From positions 1 to 64,000 of the forward strand of contig JAGAVX010000146.1 in NCBI GenBank assembly GCA_017941705.1: a stretch of 64,000 nucleotides of DNA. The letters are read 5' to 3'. Positions 27,014 through 36,800 of this stretch are shown here, in pieces. The notes under the pieces are model-generated. The model was not told where the DNA came from. It worked only from the letters and a program-made list of their open reading frames with translations, and did no database searches. Within the stretch, counting starts at the first letter, position 1. Each line of letters begins with the position of its first letter. Position numbers and translations under genes: made by a program. The stretch comes from Atopobiaceae bacterium. Lineage in GTDB: Bacteria; Actinomycetota; Coriobacteriia; Coriobacteriales; Atopobiaceae.

Positions 27014-28114
27014 ATGAACATCGGATGTGCACGTCGCTGCCTCACCCCGCAGAGCGAGGAAGTCTACCTCATCGGCTACCGCAACCTGCCCAACCGGTTG
27101 GAGCCTGCCACAGGCATCTACGACGACGTTTTTGGCAACGCTCTCTACTTTGAGCAGAATGGCGAAGAGCTCTTCGTTCTCTCATGTGACTTCATGGAGA
27201 TCGACGAGGGCACGGCAGAGGACGCAAAGACGCTCCTACACGAGCGCTATGGCATCTCGCGCGACAACGTGTTGCTGTGTGCCACGCACAACCACACCAG
27301 CGTCGTCGCCTACCATCGCACCTGGTGGACGGGCAAGTTCGACCAAGCCTACTACGACTGGTTCATGGATACGATTTGCAGCGCCTTTGAGGAGTGTCGT
27401 GAGAACGCGCGCCACGCCACGTGCCGCCTGGGGCGCTCGTGGATCGAGGGCTTCTACAACAACCGCATCACCAACGAGCCGGCAGACCAGGAGGTGACCG
27501 TCGTCAAGTTCTTCGACGAGCGCGGCGAGGCCTTTGCGGGGCTCGTCAACTGGGCGAGCCACAGCGCAACCTGCGGCAAGGACGAGACTCGCATGAACTC
27601 CGAGTTTGCGGGCATGACCTCCAAGAAGCTCGAGCCATCCTTTGGTTTCTTCCCCGCGATGATCGTGGGAGCGGCAGGGGATTGCTCGAACCGCAACCTC
27701 CGCCAAGGCACGGGCGTGGAGGAGGCCGAGCGCATCTCCTCGGGCATCACTGCGATCATCGCCAAGATTCCCGTGGAGACCGAGGTTTCCCTGAGCGAGA
27801 TTCGCGTGCAGACGGTGCACCACATCGTGCACAACGAGAAGGGCTCAGAGGTTGCGCTCTGCTCTGTGATCAGCCTCGGCGGCCTGCACCTGTTTGTCTC
27901 GCCTTGCGAGTTTGGCGGTAAGTTTGGCGTCCAGATGCGCAAGGAGTGCGCGGTGGAGGGGCTGGTCTTTGGCTATACCAACGGCTACCTCGAGTACTGG
28001 CTGCCCGAAGAGGAGTACGGTCTCTCGTTTGAGACGCAGAAGTCGATGGTCCCCAAAGGCGATCCCGAGATCTTGGTGGGCAAGCTCATCCAAGCGAGCC
28101 AGCTGCTGGGATAG
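27014..28114 (+). CDS. Neutral/alkaline ceramidase-like hydrolase, ligands conserved
   Basis: A 366-residue cytoplasmic member of the neutral ceramidase superfamily, which cleaves N-acyl amide bonds in its studied members. The motif LCATHNHTSVVAYH keeps both His residues. A second His appears in NWASHSATCG, and VGAAGDCSNRNLR matches the conserved AGDxSPN block. AAAGGAGAAACA precedes the ATG. Compared with the preceding paralogue it looks catalytically competent. Substrate is unlikely to be ceramide in a Gram-positive cytoplasm; an N-acylated sugar or amino compound imported by the nearby PTS is an inference. Confidence 0.78.
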   Translation: MNIGCARRCLTPQSEEVYLIGYRNLPNRLEPATGIYDDVFGNALYFEQNGEELFVLSCDFMEIDEGTAEDAKTLLHERYGISRDNVLLCATHNHTSVVAYHRTWWTGKFDQAYYDWFMDTICSAFEECRENARHATCRLGRSWIEGFYNNRITNEPADQEVTVVKFFDERGEAFAGLVNWASHSATCGKDETRMNSEFAGMTSKKLEPSFGFFPAMIVGAAGDCSNRNLRQGTGVEEAERISSGITAIIAKIPVETEVSLSEIRVQTVHHIVHNEKGSEVALCSVISLGGLHLFVSPCEFGGKFGVQMRKECAVEGLVFGYTNGYLEYWLPEEEYGLSFETQKSMVPKGDPEILVGKLIQASQLLG

Positions 28115-28217
28115 GCGGACCTTCCGAGGACGTTGCCATATGCTCGAATGAGGCCCTCGTGGGAGTATGACTCGGCGGGGGTCTCGCATCACATATTTCG
28201 AATGGGGATGCATCAGC

Positions 28218-28772
28218 ATGAAAAGGGAAGCAAAGACAGAGTCGACGGTCGAGACCTGGAAGCCCTCGGCGCTTGATGCGCGGATTGCCGTGTGCGTGCT
28301 CGTGTGCCTGTTGGCCTCGAATGCGCTCACGGCGCTGGACCTCAGGTTTGCTGTGGGCGAGATGCGTCTCGACGTCATTCAGAAGGCCACGGCCTGCATC
28401 TCGTGCCTGCTGTGCTGTCAGGACACGTCGGATGCCAGCCGTAGGGCGGGAGCCATGCGCGTGCTGGTGACGGCAGTGGGTGCTGTCTGCGGTATGGCGG
28501 TGGTGGCAATCGACCAGCTAACGGGCTCCAACCCATGGCTGCTTGCCATGCTCATGACGGTAGGACTGGTGGCCACGCTCTGCCTCTGTCGCATGGCGGG
28601 AGCTCCTGCCTTCAATGCGCGCATCGGTGCGATCTCGTTCCTTCTGGTGGCAAGTACTCTCACTGGAACAGCACGCCTGTGGTACGCCGTCTTTCGCCTG
28701 ATCTCCACCATCTTTGGCGCGCTGGTCACCTGGGCCGTGACGTCCCTTATGTCAAGGGGACAGGTCGTTTGA
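28218..28772 (+). CDS. FUSC/aromatic-acid-exporter-like membrane protein
   Basis: A 184-residue protein with about five hydrophobic segments (for example IAVCVLVCLLASNALTALDL, VLVTAVGAVCGMAVVAI, LLAMLMTVGLVATLCL). The segment CLLCCQDTSDASRRAGAMRV resembles the motif after the second helix of FUSC/ArAE exporters (often MQDTxxxSxxxGxxR), and the tail LISTIFGALVTWAVT fits the last helix. It has only the membrane half, as in short Gram-positive members. ATG 28218 is chosen over an upstream start in frame, with GGGG about 12 bases before. It lies between the ceramidase-like pair and the PTS gene, so it may export a product or toxic intermediate. Confidence 0.65.
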   Translation: MKREAKTESTVETWKPSALDARIAVCVLVCLLASNALTALDLRFAVGEMRLDVIQKATACISCLLCCQDTSDASRRAGAMRVLVTAVGAVCGMAVVAIDQLTGSNPWLLAMLMTVGLVATLCLCRMAGAPAFNARIGAISFLLVASTLTGTARLWYAVFRLISTIFGALVTWAVTSLMSRGQVV

Positions 28773-28962
28773 CTCATTCGCCTGTTGGCCAGGGGGCGTG
28801 CCATTACTTCCAATACGGCAACAATAATGCAGTAAACCGAATTGCTCTGGAATATATGCATACCTACTATGTAATTAGCAACAACGTCCAAGGCAGGAAG
28901 GCGCCTCCGGCCTGAGACACTCCAAACGGGCTTGCGCTCGCGTCTCAAAGGAAGGACATACC

Positions 28963-30414
28963 ATGGGAAAGTACGAACAGCTTAACGCCACGATCCTCGA
29001 GGGGGTCGGCGGGCTTGACAACATCACCAGCCTGTCTCACTGCGTTACCCGCCTCCGCTTCAGGCTCAAGGACGAGAGCATCTGCGACACCGAGGGCCTC
29101 AAGGCCACCAAGGGCGTCCTCGACGTCGTACAGCAGGGCGGTCAGTACCAGGTCGTCGTCGGACCGATGGTCGAGGGAATCTACAACGAGTTCGTCGAGG
29201 CCTATCCGGTGAACAAGGGCGGCGAGGTCGCTGCGGATCCCGGTCAGAACGACGGCCAGAAGACCGACCCGTTCTCCCGTCTCCTCGGCACCATCTCCGA
29301 GATCTTCCAGCCCATCCTGGGCGTGCTCATGGCTGGCGGCTTCATCGTCTCGATCCTGTCGCTCATCTGCGCCTTCGTGCCCGAGTTCAAGGGAACCACG
29401 ACCTACACGGTGCTCTATGCGACCGGCTACGCCGCCTTCCAGTTCTTCCCCATCATCGTCGCCTGGGCTGCGGGCCAGAAGTTCGGCCTCAAGCCGGTGC
29501 TCTCCATGGCCATCGGCGCGGTCCTCATCTACCCTGATCTCGTCGCGATGACCAGCGGCGATCCCACGGGCGTGCTCTTTGAGGGCAACCCCCTGCTGCA
29601 GGCCAACGTCTATGGCGACGTCTTTGGCATCCCCCTGGTCCTGCTCAACTACTATCTCCAGGTCCTGCCTTCCATCCCCATCATCTGGCTTGCCGCCAAG
29701 GTTCACAAGTTCTTTGAGGGTGTCCTGCCCGAGCTCATCCGCGGCATCTTTGCCAACGTCTTCACGATGGTCATCGCCTCGCTGGCCGGTCTGCTCATCA
29801 TCGGCCCTGTGACCACCATCCTCGCCAACGCCGTCGCCGTGGGCATCCAGGGCTTCCTGGCAATCTCGCCCGCACTCGCTGGCCTCGTGGTCGGCACCTT
29901 CTGGAGCCTGCTCGTCATGTTCGGCCTGCACTGGGGCATCATCCCCCTGTGGTTCACCGAGATGAGTGCCGTGGGCTACTCCACCCTCAACCCGCTGAAC
30001 TTCGCCGGCTGCGGCGCAATCATGGGTGCCTGCATCGGCATGGTCCTGAAGTGCAAGGACAAGGAGCTCAACACGAACCTCCACATCCCGGCTCTCATCT
30101 CCAGCATCTTTGGTGTCGCCGAGCCCGCACTCTACGGCATCCTCATCCCTCGCAAGAAGCTCATGTGGGCCACGTTCCTCGGCTCCGGCATCGGTGGCGC
30201 CATCGCCGGTGCGTGCGGTGCGAAGTGGTTCACCCCTGGTGCGAACGGCTGGCTTGGCCTGCCCTGCTACATCGACCCCGTCAACGGTATCGACAAGGGC
30301 TTCATCGGCCTGGCTGTGGGCGGCGTGATTGCCACGGTGGTTGCCATTGTCGCAGTGTTCGTCCTGGGCACCAAGACCGATGCGGAGATCGCAGCCGAGA
30401 AGGCCGCAGCATAG
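28963..30414 (+). CDS. PTS glucose/beta-glucoside-family EIIBC permease
   Basis: A 483-residue phosphotransferase permease that phosphorylates its sugar during uptake. The EIIB domain lies at residues 1-90 with the phosphocysteine Cys27 in SLSHCVTRLRF. The EIIC domain follows from about 105 with ten or so hydrophobic segments, including FGLHWGIIPLWFTEMSAVG and the FGVAEPALYGILIPRKK loop typical of the family. No EIIA domain is attached, so EIIA must come from another gene. GGAAGGACATACC precedes the ATG. It follows the ceramidase-like and FUSC-like genes and precedes an esterase in the same direction. The sugar is probably a glycoside carrying an acyl or aryl group, but this is inference. Confidence 0.9.
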   Translation: MGKYEQLNATILEGVGGLDNITSLSHCVTRLRFRLKDESICDTEGLKATKGVLDVVQQGGQYQVVVGPMVEGIYNEFVEAYPVNKGGEVAADPGQNDGQKTDPFSRLLGTISEIFQPILGVLMAGGFIVSILSLICAFVPEFKGTTTYTVLYATGYAAFQFFPIIVAWAAGQKFGLKPVLSMAIGAVLIYPDLVAMTSGDPTGVLFEGNPLLQANVYGDVFGIPLVLLNYYLQVLPSIPIIWLAAKVHKFFEGVLPELIRGIFANVFTMVIASLAGLLIIGPVTTILANAVAVGIQGFLAISPALAGLVVGTFWSLLVMFGLHWGIIPLWFTEMSAVGYSTLNPLNFAGCGAIMGACIGMVLKCKDKELNTNLHIPALISSIFGVAEPALYGILIPRKKLMWATFLGSGIGGAIAGACGAKWFTPGANGWLGLPCYIDPVNGIDKGFIGLAVGGVIATVVAIVAVFVLGTKTDAEIAAEKAAA

Positions 30415-30513
30415 GCAAAAGCGCTTGCAAACGTGCCCTTCCTTCCCGGGCCCCAGAGCAATCTGGGGTCCGCTACCATATCGTGTGACGGAATCCGAAT
30501 GGAGGAGCCTCTC

Positions 30514-31521
30514 ATGCCAGACAAGCCCACGCTCGTCACCCCCACGCCCGATGTCCCTCTGGCCGAGTTCCCGCGCAACGAGGAGCTGCCCGAAGGCTGC
30601 CTTCTGCTCGAGGGGACCGCTGATGACAACCGCTTGCAGGTGGAATGCCGCGAGCTCACCTACGTAACGCGCACGCTTGCAAACGGCTTGCCGTGCCCGC
30701 GAAAGATCTACGTGCTCATTCCCTCCTCCAAGGACCCCATCTACGCTCAGTATGAGGAGAATGGCTACCCTTGCGTCGTCTTCTGCCAGGGGTCCGCATG
30801 GCACCGCCAAAACCTCTACGTGCACTTTACCGACCACGTGCGTCTTGCGGAGCGTGGCTTTGTGGTGGCTAGCGTGCAGTATCGTGAGAGCGACCTGGCG
30901 CCGTTCCCCGCCCAGATGCAGGATTTCAAGACAGCGGTTCGGTACCTCCGCGCCCATGCCACAGAGTTTCATATCGATCCCGAGCGGCTTGGCTTCTGGG
31001 GAGACTCGTCGGGTGGGCATACGGTGCTCATGGCCTCCCTCACGGCGGAAGGACCTGCCTTTGCCCAGGCTGAAGGCGAGACCATCGTCCTCGACACGCC
31101 CGATTACCAACAATACAGCTGCGTTCCACGTTGCGTGGTCGACTGGTACGGCCCGGCAGAGCTCGGACGCATGAACCTCGTGCCCAGTGCCCAAGACCAT
31201 ACGGAGCCTGGCTCTCCTGAGGGACAGCTGATCGGAGGGCGCAACGTGCTCGAGCATCCCGAGTGGGCGTGGGCGGCGAGCCCGGTTGCCTACGTGCCCG
31301 AGGCGAGCGAGCGTGCGCTGCCTCCCGTCCTGATCATGCATGGTGGTCGCGACCAACTCGTGAACTTTGACCAGTCGTGCCGCATGTATGAGCGACTGCG
31401 CCAAGCAGGCCAGGACGTGACCTTCTACAAGCTGCCGGACGCCAATCATGGCAGCAACGGCTTCCGCTGCCAGGAGGCGCTCGATGTGGTCGAGGAGTTC
31501 CTGCGCACACAGCTCGGATGA
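30514..31521 (+). CDS. Alpha/beta hydrolase, esterase/lipase-like
   Basis: A 335-residue cytoplasmic hydrolase of the HSL/BD-FAE-like group that cleaves carboxylic esters. The nucleophile elbow is GFWGDSSGGH with Ser165. The oxyanion stretch is VVFCQGSAWHRQN, the acid is in MHGGRDQLVNFDQ, and the His is in PDANHGSNGF. I place the start at ATG 30514 because GGAGGAG lies six bases upstream; other in-frame ATG codons come earlier (30499, 30433). It is the last gene of the cluster and could deacylate a glycoside brought in by the PTS. No signal peptide. Confidence 0.88.
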   Translation: MPDKPTLVTPTPDVPLAEFPRNEELPEGCLLLEGTADDNRLQVECRELTYVTRTLANGLPCPRKIYVLIPSSKDPIYAQYEENGYPCVVFCQGSAWHRQNLYVHFTDHVRLAERGFVVASVQYRESDLAPFPAQMQDFKTAVRYLRAHATEFHIDPERLGFWGDSSGGHTVLMASLTAEGPAFAQAEGETIVLDTPDYQQYSCVPRCVVDWYGPAELGRMNLVPSAQDHTEPGSPEGQLIGGRNVLEHPEWAWAASPVAYVPEASERALPPVLIMHGGRDQLVNFDQSCRMYERLRQAGQDVTFYKLPDANHGSNGFRCQEALDVVEEFLRTQLG

Positions 31522-31571
31522 GGTGCGCCAAGGGGAGAGGTGCGCCAAGGGGACGGTCCCTTCGCCGCACC
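31522..31571. repeat. REP-like tandem and hairpin motif
   Basis: GGTGCGCCAAGGGGA occurs twice in tandem (31522 and 31539). The second copy pairs with TCCCTT and CGCACC downstream to form a hairpin (31539-31571). It lies just after the esterase stop. Confidence 0.7.
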
Positions 31572-31682
31572 TTCTGGTTGTAGGCGTATTTCCGATGCGT
31601 CACATGTATGTCCTTGTGCTTTAATCAAATAGTTGGCCTGCCAATGAAGGGCTCAGTGCCGTTTCGTGTCTAGGGAGTGGGT

Positions 31683-34600
31683 ATGCATACCATCTCGCGC
31701 AGATCGTTCTTCGAAGTCATGGCCGGTTCGATCGTGTCGCTGCCGGTGCTTGCCGGTGGCCTCATCGTTGATCCGACGACTGCCCTCGCAGAAGAGGGCG
31801 ACGACAACGAGGACTTCGACTACGGGGCCCTTGATGGCATGGACACGGGTAGGGAGGCTCCGGCCAAGTACACCATCATCGACGTGGTGCGCCCCTACGA
31901 GGTGGGCTTCATCGCCGTAGACGTCACGCAGGTCGTGCCGGACAACAATGGCAAGGACTCCTTCCAGCGCGTGACGGGCAAGAAGGTCCATGTCAAGGTG
32001 ATCTCGCGCTACGGCGACCGCAAGACGGCGGAGAACGACACGAACGTCGACGGTATCGCCAACATCAACATCAAGCAGCTCGCAGAGAACCCCAAAAAGC
32101 AGAACGTGGACAACCTCGAGTCCTATGCCATGAACGCGACGGTCCAGGTGACCTGCGAGGGCTACCGTCCCTTCGAGACCTCGCTCATGCGCGTCGAGGG
32201 CGGGACCGGCCTCATGGTGCCGCTTCACCCTGTGGATGACAAGGGCGTCTGGCCCTATCGCGCCTCCTTCGACGAGTGGGACGTGCTCTACACCAAGAAC
32301 AAGTTCGTGCGCTCGGTTGCCCAGAAAGATGACCACACCATCCAGATCGTGGCGAGGGGCGTGGCCTCCACGAGCTCCGTCACCGTCGAGCTGCTCGTGG
32401 ACGGGGAAAGCAAGCCGCGCCAGAGCGTGCAGGCGACGCCCAGCAACGGCGAGGTGACGGCCACCTTCAAGGCCCACTTCCTGCAGAAGGGCGACGCCGC
32501 GGCGCTCCCGCTGGACAAGATCTGCAAGGTCGTCCTGCACGATGGCAGCGCCACGTATGCCTGGACGCTGGCGCTGGCTCTCGAGGACGCCGTTGTGGAT
32601 GAGCCGGTGAGCAAGGAGGGCATCAAGCTTTCGCCCTTCGACACCAGCAGCACGAGCAAGCCCGGCGCCGACGTCAAGTGGCCGAGCTCGGCCCCGCTTG
32701 TGAGCGGCGGCAGCCTCAAGTTCTGGACGCCCGACCTGCCGGTGGGACTCTACGTCAACCCCTTCGGCTATGCGCAGTTCACGATCAAGTCGCCGAGCTG
32801 GGGCTACCAGAACGACAACGGCGAGGTCTCCAAGAGCGGCTGGGGCAAGTACCCTGTCAAGTCGGTCAGCGACCAGTGGAACAGCATGGTCAAGACGGCC
32901 ACGCTCATGAGCGACAAGACCAACGCGCTCGCCTCCAAGCCCGGCGGCATCCAGCAGATCGACCTCTTCAAGAACTTCTCGCTCAAGGCAAACTTCCAGT
33001 TCGTTGCCTGCGCGAAGTGGGACAAGGAGAAGAACTTCTTCCAAGGTGAAGCGTCGGGTCAGATCCTGGTGTCCGCGAACTTCTCCATCACCGAAAACTT
33101 CTTCGCCGGGCCCATCCCCGTGCTCATCTCCTTTGGCCTGGACGCGAGCTTCATCGCGGCCCTCAATGCCGCATGCTACTCCGCAGCCGTAAAGAAGGAC
33201 GAACCCATCCTCGACGTCATTACTGACATCAGCCGTTGGCGCTGGGACTACGTGAACACCGGCTTCACCATGACCCTCAACCTCACGCCGTTCCTCTCGG
33301 TGGGTGTGGGCATCCGCGGCGTCGCCTCCATCTCGGTCAAGGGCTCCGTCACGCTCACGCTCTTCTTCGGCGTGCCGATGGGGACGCAGCCCGCCGGCGT
33401 CCCTGGCGTGCACTTCACGGCCGGCTGGTCGGCACAGATCTCGCTCGTGCTGCACCTGTTCCTCTTCACCAAGAACTTCACGCTCAAGGACTTCAAGTAC
33501 TCCAGCTTCTATGACAACTGGAAGGACAAGGACAAGGGTATCACCGGCCAGGAGGACATGGCGGGAGCCATGCTCGAGGCCATGTCGCTGGACGACATCA
33601 TGACCAGCATGAGCATCATCACCGATGACATGCTGCGCAGCACGCTGGATGTCAAGCTCAATGCGTCGGGCATGAGCGCACAGGCCGAGGAAGCCGAAGT
33701 CGAGCCCATCGACTGGGACGCGTGCATGCACGAGGAGGTCATCGCACTCGAAGACGGCACGCCCATGACCTACTTGGTCTACGACCTCAACGGCACGGGA
33801 GAGGCGGCGGCCGCGCAGCCCGAGCCCTCTGTGGCAGAGGGGCAGACGTCCGAGGCAGACCCCGCTGCGGTGCCGCAGGAGCCTACGCAGGATGACAACG
33901 CCAGCGCCGTCGAGCCGGTCGAAGTGGTGGAGCAGGAGATGCAGCCTGCCGCGGAGGGCGATGCCGCAGCGGTCCTCGCCGGTATGGCGGCCGTGGCAGA
34001 TGCCGTCGTGCTCGAGCCGGCGACTGATTCCGTCGAAGACGCCGTCGCCCCTGAGAGCATGGTCGCCCAGACGGAGGACGACGCGTCGGGCGAACTCCTC
34101 TTCGACGACGTCCCGCAGGACGAGGCCTCGGATGCCGCAGAGGAGCCGATGGCCACGGACACCATGGAAGAGTCCGAGTTGCCACAGGATGACAGCGTCG
34201 CGGAGGAACCCACCGAAGACGCGACATCAGACCAACCCGTGGACGGCGTCGAGGAGACCCCGGCCGAGGAACGGCAGGCGCAGGAGGACGAGCTGCAGGC
34301 ACAGTCCGAGGAGGACGGGGAGTCCGACGGCATCTGGCTCGCTCCCATGGCGGACGGCGGGCTCGTCAATCCCGGTGTCGCGTCGCTTGGCACCCACGGC
34401 GGCGTACGCCCCTCCTCCGACATCAAGGTGTTCTCGAATGTCTTTGGTGACCCGCGTGCCAAGGTGCTCTCGGTCTCGGCGAAGGCGGAATACTCGAACC
34501 CGAGCATCATTACCGGACGCATCAACTTCGAACTCAAGTCGACGCTCAGCTTCCGCATTGCCGCAGTCGAACTGGCGGACGGCAAGGTGCGCACGCGCGT

Positions 34601-36770
34601 GGTGGTGAACGTCATCGACGGCAGCGAGCGCGGCCTTTCCCGCGTGATCGAGTTCGACACCAAGGCAGGTGCGGGAATCGACCATGCGGACCTGTATGAC
34701 TACGACTTCGATATCGACATCCTGAACGAGACACGCACGTCGTCTATCGGGCCCAGCTTGCCGAGTTTTCCGGAGTCCGGCTCCGGTTTCGTACCCGTCG
34801 GACCCGACCTCCCGGGGTTCCCGTCTGGAGGTGAGCAGGAGTCCTGCACGATCTCGTACGACATGATCGCGATTACGCTCGTGTCGGGACGGCGCCAACA
34901 GGGCGACAACACGCCGCTCGCCAATGCGGCCACCGATCTCGTGTTCAGCTGCCACCTGTTCTACCTGATGGAGATCCTGGGGTACGACATGGTGGGGCTG
35001 AAGGTCAAGAACCCCACGACTGTCATTCATCCTGTCTCGCGCGGCATGACCAGAATGAGCTTCAGCATGCCGGGTGCCAGGGTCATGGGTAACGACCCCA
35101 GTCACGTCCACTCCATCTCGAGTCTGCAGCTCGTGCGCGAGGGCAAGAGCGCGAGTGACGCCAAGTGGCTCGTCAGCTTCCTCGACCGTCGTGCGAGCAA
35201 TGCGGCGGACGTCCTGGGTAACGTGAAGGGCAAGGTTGACATTCGCCTGGGCGTCGCCCTGTGGGACCATGTCAACGGGAAGTTCGTGCCCATATCTACC
35301 GAGTCGACCCATCAGAAGCTCGGCGACATCGAGGACCTGAGCGTCTTCGAGCACGTGCTGTACCCCAAGATCGGCAACGAGTTCACACTCATGTTACGAG
35401 GCTCCGAGCAGTCGTACTACTACCTCATGAGCCTCGACCTCGCCAAGGTCGCATTCAACTCCGCAAAGAAGTGCGAAGCCTACGACGCCTCCGTCCGCCT
35501 CACGTACTGGCCGGGCAACAACGCCTTCCTCGTGTCGTTCCCGAAGGACGAGTCGCAGCTCAAGAAGGCCCCGCGCGAGCGCGACTACAGCTCCTGGACG
35601 CTCCACAAGGCCACGTGGGGAGGCGGTGACAAGCCCAAGCTGCAGATGACGCCGATCGGCCCGGAGAACTTCAACATCTCCTCGTTCGCGCTCAACGACG
35701 CGGGGACCTTCATGTTCTGGCCCGAGGCGCGCGAGAGCGACATCGACCGCGTCTTTGATGCGAGCGGTAACCCCAACGAGCGCGAGCGCGCGGCGAGCTA
35801 CCACGTCATGGCCTGCCGCATGTGGAAGGGCTCGTTCTCCGACCCGTTCATCGTCGCCGACCTCCCGCACGACACCGACGTGCTCGCCGTGCTCAAGACG
35901 AGCCGCGGCGCGACCATCGAGATGCTGGGCACCGAGTTCGTCAAGGGCGCTCAGAGCCTGTACAACGCAGCGAACATCTGGTACACCTCCGTGCCGAGCG
36001 TCCGCAGCGCGACGGCGGTTGGCTGCGAGGCGGCCAGCGCTTTTGTGAGCCCGGACGCCAACGCGACCTTCCGCGTGGCGATCCGCAACGACGGCAACGC
36101 CTTCATCAAGGGCTGCAAGCTCACGCTCTGCGTGAAGAGGGCCGACAGCAACGACTTCGACCGCGTCGAGAGCGCGTCGGCGAGCGTCACCTTCTCCAAG
36201 GACACGATCCAGGAGTCCAACTGGAACCCGATGGTGAACGGCAAGCTCACCAACGTCGAGCCCGACTACGCCCTGGCGCCTGGCAAGACCTCGGTCCACG
36301 CCGTGACCGTTAAGATCCCGGCCGACTGGCAGGGGGAGAAGAAGGTCCTCTTCGTGGCCTCCGAGCCGGTTAAGGCCGACGACGGCCTGACGCCGCAGGC
36401 GGACGGGGAGCAGCTGGTCGAGGTCGAGTTCAGCATCGAGCCGGGCGACTACCAGGTCATCCAGAGCAGGATGGCGCCCGAGGACGACTACGAGATGCGC
36501 TACATGGACACCCTCCAGGTCGAGCCCGCGAGCGAGGAGGAGACGTACTGGCAGTCGCCCGTCACCGTCATCGAGAACAACGGAACGAAGAACGGCGGCA
36601 TCTCCGGCGGCGGGGGCGGCAAGGGCGGCAAGGGCTCCAAGCGCCTGCCCGACACGGGCGACCACGGCAACGGGGCCCTGGGCGTCGGGATGGCGGCCCT
36701 CGGCGCGGCCGTGCTGGCCTACGAGCGCCGCCGCGCTGAGAACGAGGGTGTGGACGAGCAGGACGCGTAG
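31683..36770 (+). CDS. Giant LPXTG cell-wall-anchored surface protein with Tat-like N terminus
   Basis: A 1695-residue surface protein. The N terminus has a twin-arginine motif (ISRRSFFEVMAGSIVSL) and a likely cleavage after TTALA. The C terminus has the full sortase signal: LPDTG at residues 1655-1659, a hydrophobic helix (GALGVGMAALGAAVLAY) and a basic tail. In between are beta-rich stretches without a family I can name. About 190 residues (roughly 690-890) of acidic low-complexity spacer are full of Glu, Asp and Ala, and a Gly/Lys-rich linker lies before the anchor. I use ATG 31683, with AGGGAG five bases upstream, rather than the in-frame GTG at 31677. Probably an adhesin or stalk protein. 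A terminator follows at 36801. Confidence 0.85.
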   Translation: MHTISRRSFFEVMAGSIVSLPVLAGGLIVDPTTALAEEGDDNEDFDYGALDGMDTGREAPAKYTIIDVVRPYEVGFIAVDVTQVVPDNNGKDSFQRVTGKKVHVKVISRYGDRKTAENDTNVDGIANINIKQLAENPKKQNVDNLESYAMNATVQVTCEGYRPFETSLMRVEGGTGLMVPLHPVDDKGVWPYRASFDEWDVLYTKNKFVRSVAQKDDHTIQIVARGVASTSSVTVELLVDGESKPRQSVQATPSNGEVTATFKAHFLQKGDAAALPLDKICKVVLHDGSATYAWTLALALEDAVVDEPVSKEGIKLSPFDTSSTSKPGADVKWPSSAPLVSGGSLKFWTPDLPVGLYVNPFGYAQFTIKSPSWGYQNDNGEVSKSGWGKYPVKSVSDQWNSMVKTATLMSDKTNALASKPGGIQQIDLFKNFSLKANFQFVACAKWDKEKNFFQGEASGQILVSANFSITENFFAGPIPVLISFGLDASFIAALNAACYSAAVKKDEPILDVITDISRWRWDYVNTGFTMTLNLTPFLSVGVGIRGVASISVKGSVTLTLFFGVPMGTQPAGVPGVHFTAGWSAQISLVLHLFLFTKNFTLKDFKYSSFYDNWKDKDKGITGQEDMAGAMLEAMSLDDIMTSMSIITDDMLRSTLDVKLNASGMSAQAEEAEVEPIDWDACMHEEVIALEDGTPMTYLVYDLNGTGEAAAAQPEPSVAEGQTSEADPAAVPQEPTQDDNASAVEPVEVVEQEMQPAAEGDAAAVLAGMAAVADAVVLEPATDSVEDAVAPESMVAQTEDDASGELLFDDVPQDEASDAAEEPMATDTMEESELPQDDSVAEEPTEDATSDQPVDGVEETPAEERQAQEDELQAQSEEDGESDGIWLAPMADGGLVNPGVASLGTHGGVRPSSDIKVFSNVFGDPRAKVLSVSAKAEYSNPSIITGRINFELKSTLSFRIAAVELADGKVRTRVVVNVIDGSERGLSRVIEFDTKAGAGIDHADLYDYDFDIDILNETRTSSIGPSLPSFPESGSGFVPVGPDLPGFPSGGEQESCTISYDMIAITLVSGRRQQGDNTPLANAATDLVFSCHLFYLMEILGYDMVGLKVKNPTTVIHPVSRGMTRMSFSMPGARVMGNDPSHVHSISSLQLVREGKSASDAKWLVSFLDRRASNAADVLGNVKGKVDIRLGVALWDHVNGKFVPISTESTHQKLGDIEDLSVFEHVLYPKIGNEFTLMLRGSEQSYYYLMSLDLAKVAFNSAKKCEAYDASVRLTYWPGNNAFLVSFPKDESQLKKAPRERDYSSWTLHKATWGGGDKPKLQMTPIGPENFNISSFALNDAGTFMFWPEARESDIDRVFDASGNPNERERAASYHVMACRMWKGSFSDPFIVADLPHDTDVLAVLKTSRGATIEMLGTEFVKGAQSLYNAANIWYTSVPSVRSATAVGCEAASAFVSPDANATFRVAIRNDGNAFIKGCKLTLCVKRADSNDFDRVESASASVTFSKDTIQESNWNPMVNGKLTNVEPDYALAPGKTSVHAVTVKIPADWQGEKKVLFVASEPVKADDGLTPQADGEQLVEVEFSIEPGDYQVIQSRMAPEDDYEMRYMDTLQVEPASEEETYWQSPVTVIENNGTKNGGISGGGGGKGGKGSKRLPDTGDHGNGALGVGMAALGAAVLAYERRRAENEGVDEQDA

Positions 36771-36800
36771 GGCGAGACGAGGCACAAGCCAAGCGTGAAT

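Noticed and set aside
30417-30440. Catabolite-repression site near GCTTGCAAACGTGC after the PTS gene
   Set aside because: Only a loose match and located between two co-directional genes; not strong enough to annotate.
28945-31548. An 867-codon antisense frame over the PTS and esterase genes
   Set aside because: Both sense genes have clear catalytic motifs; the antisense reading is low-complexity and has no recognisable domain.
31653-33731. A 692-codon antisense frame within the large surface protein
   Set aside because: Same shadow effect; the sense frame has an export signal and an LPDTG anchor.
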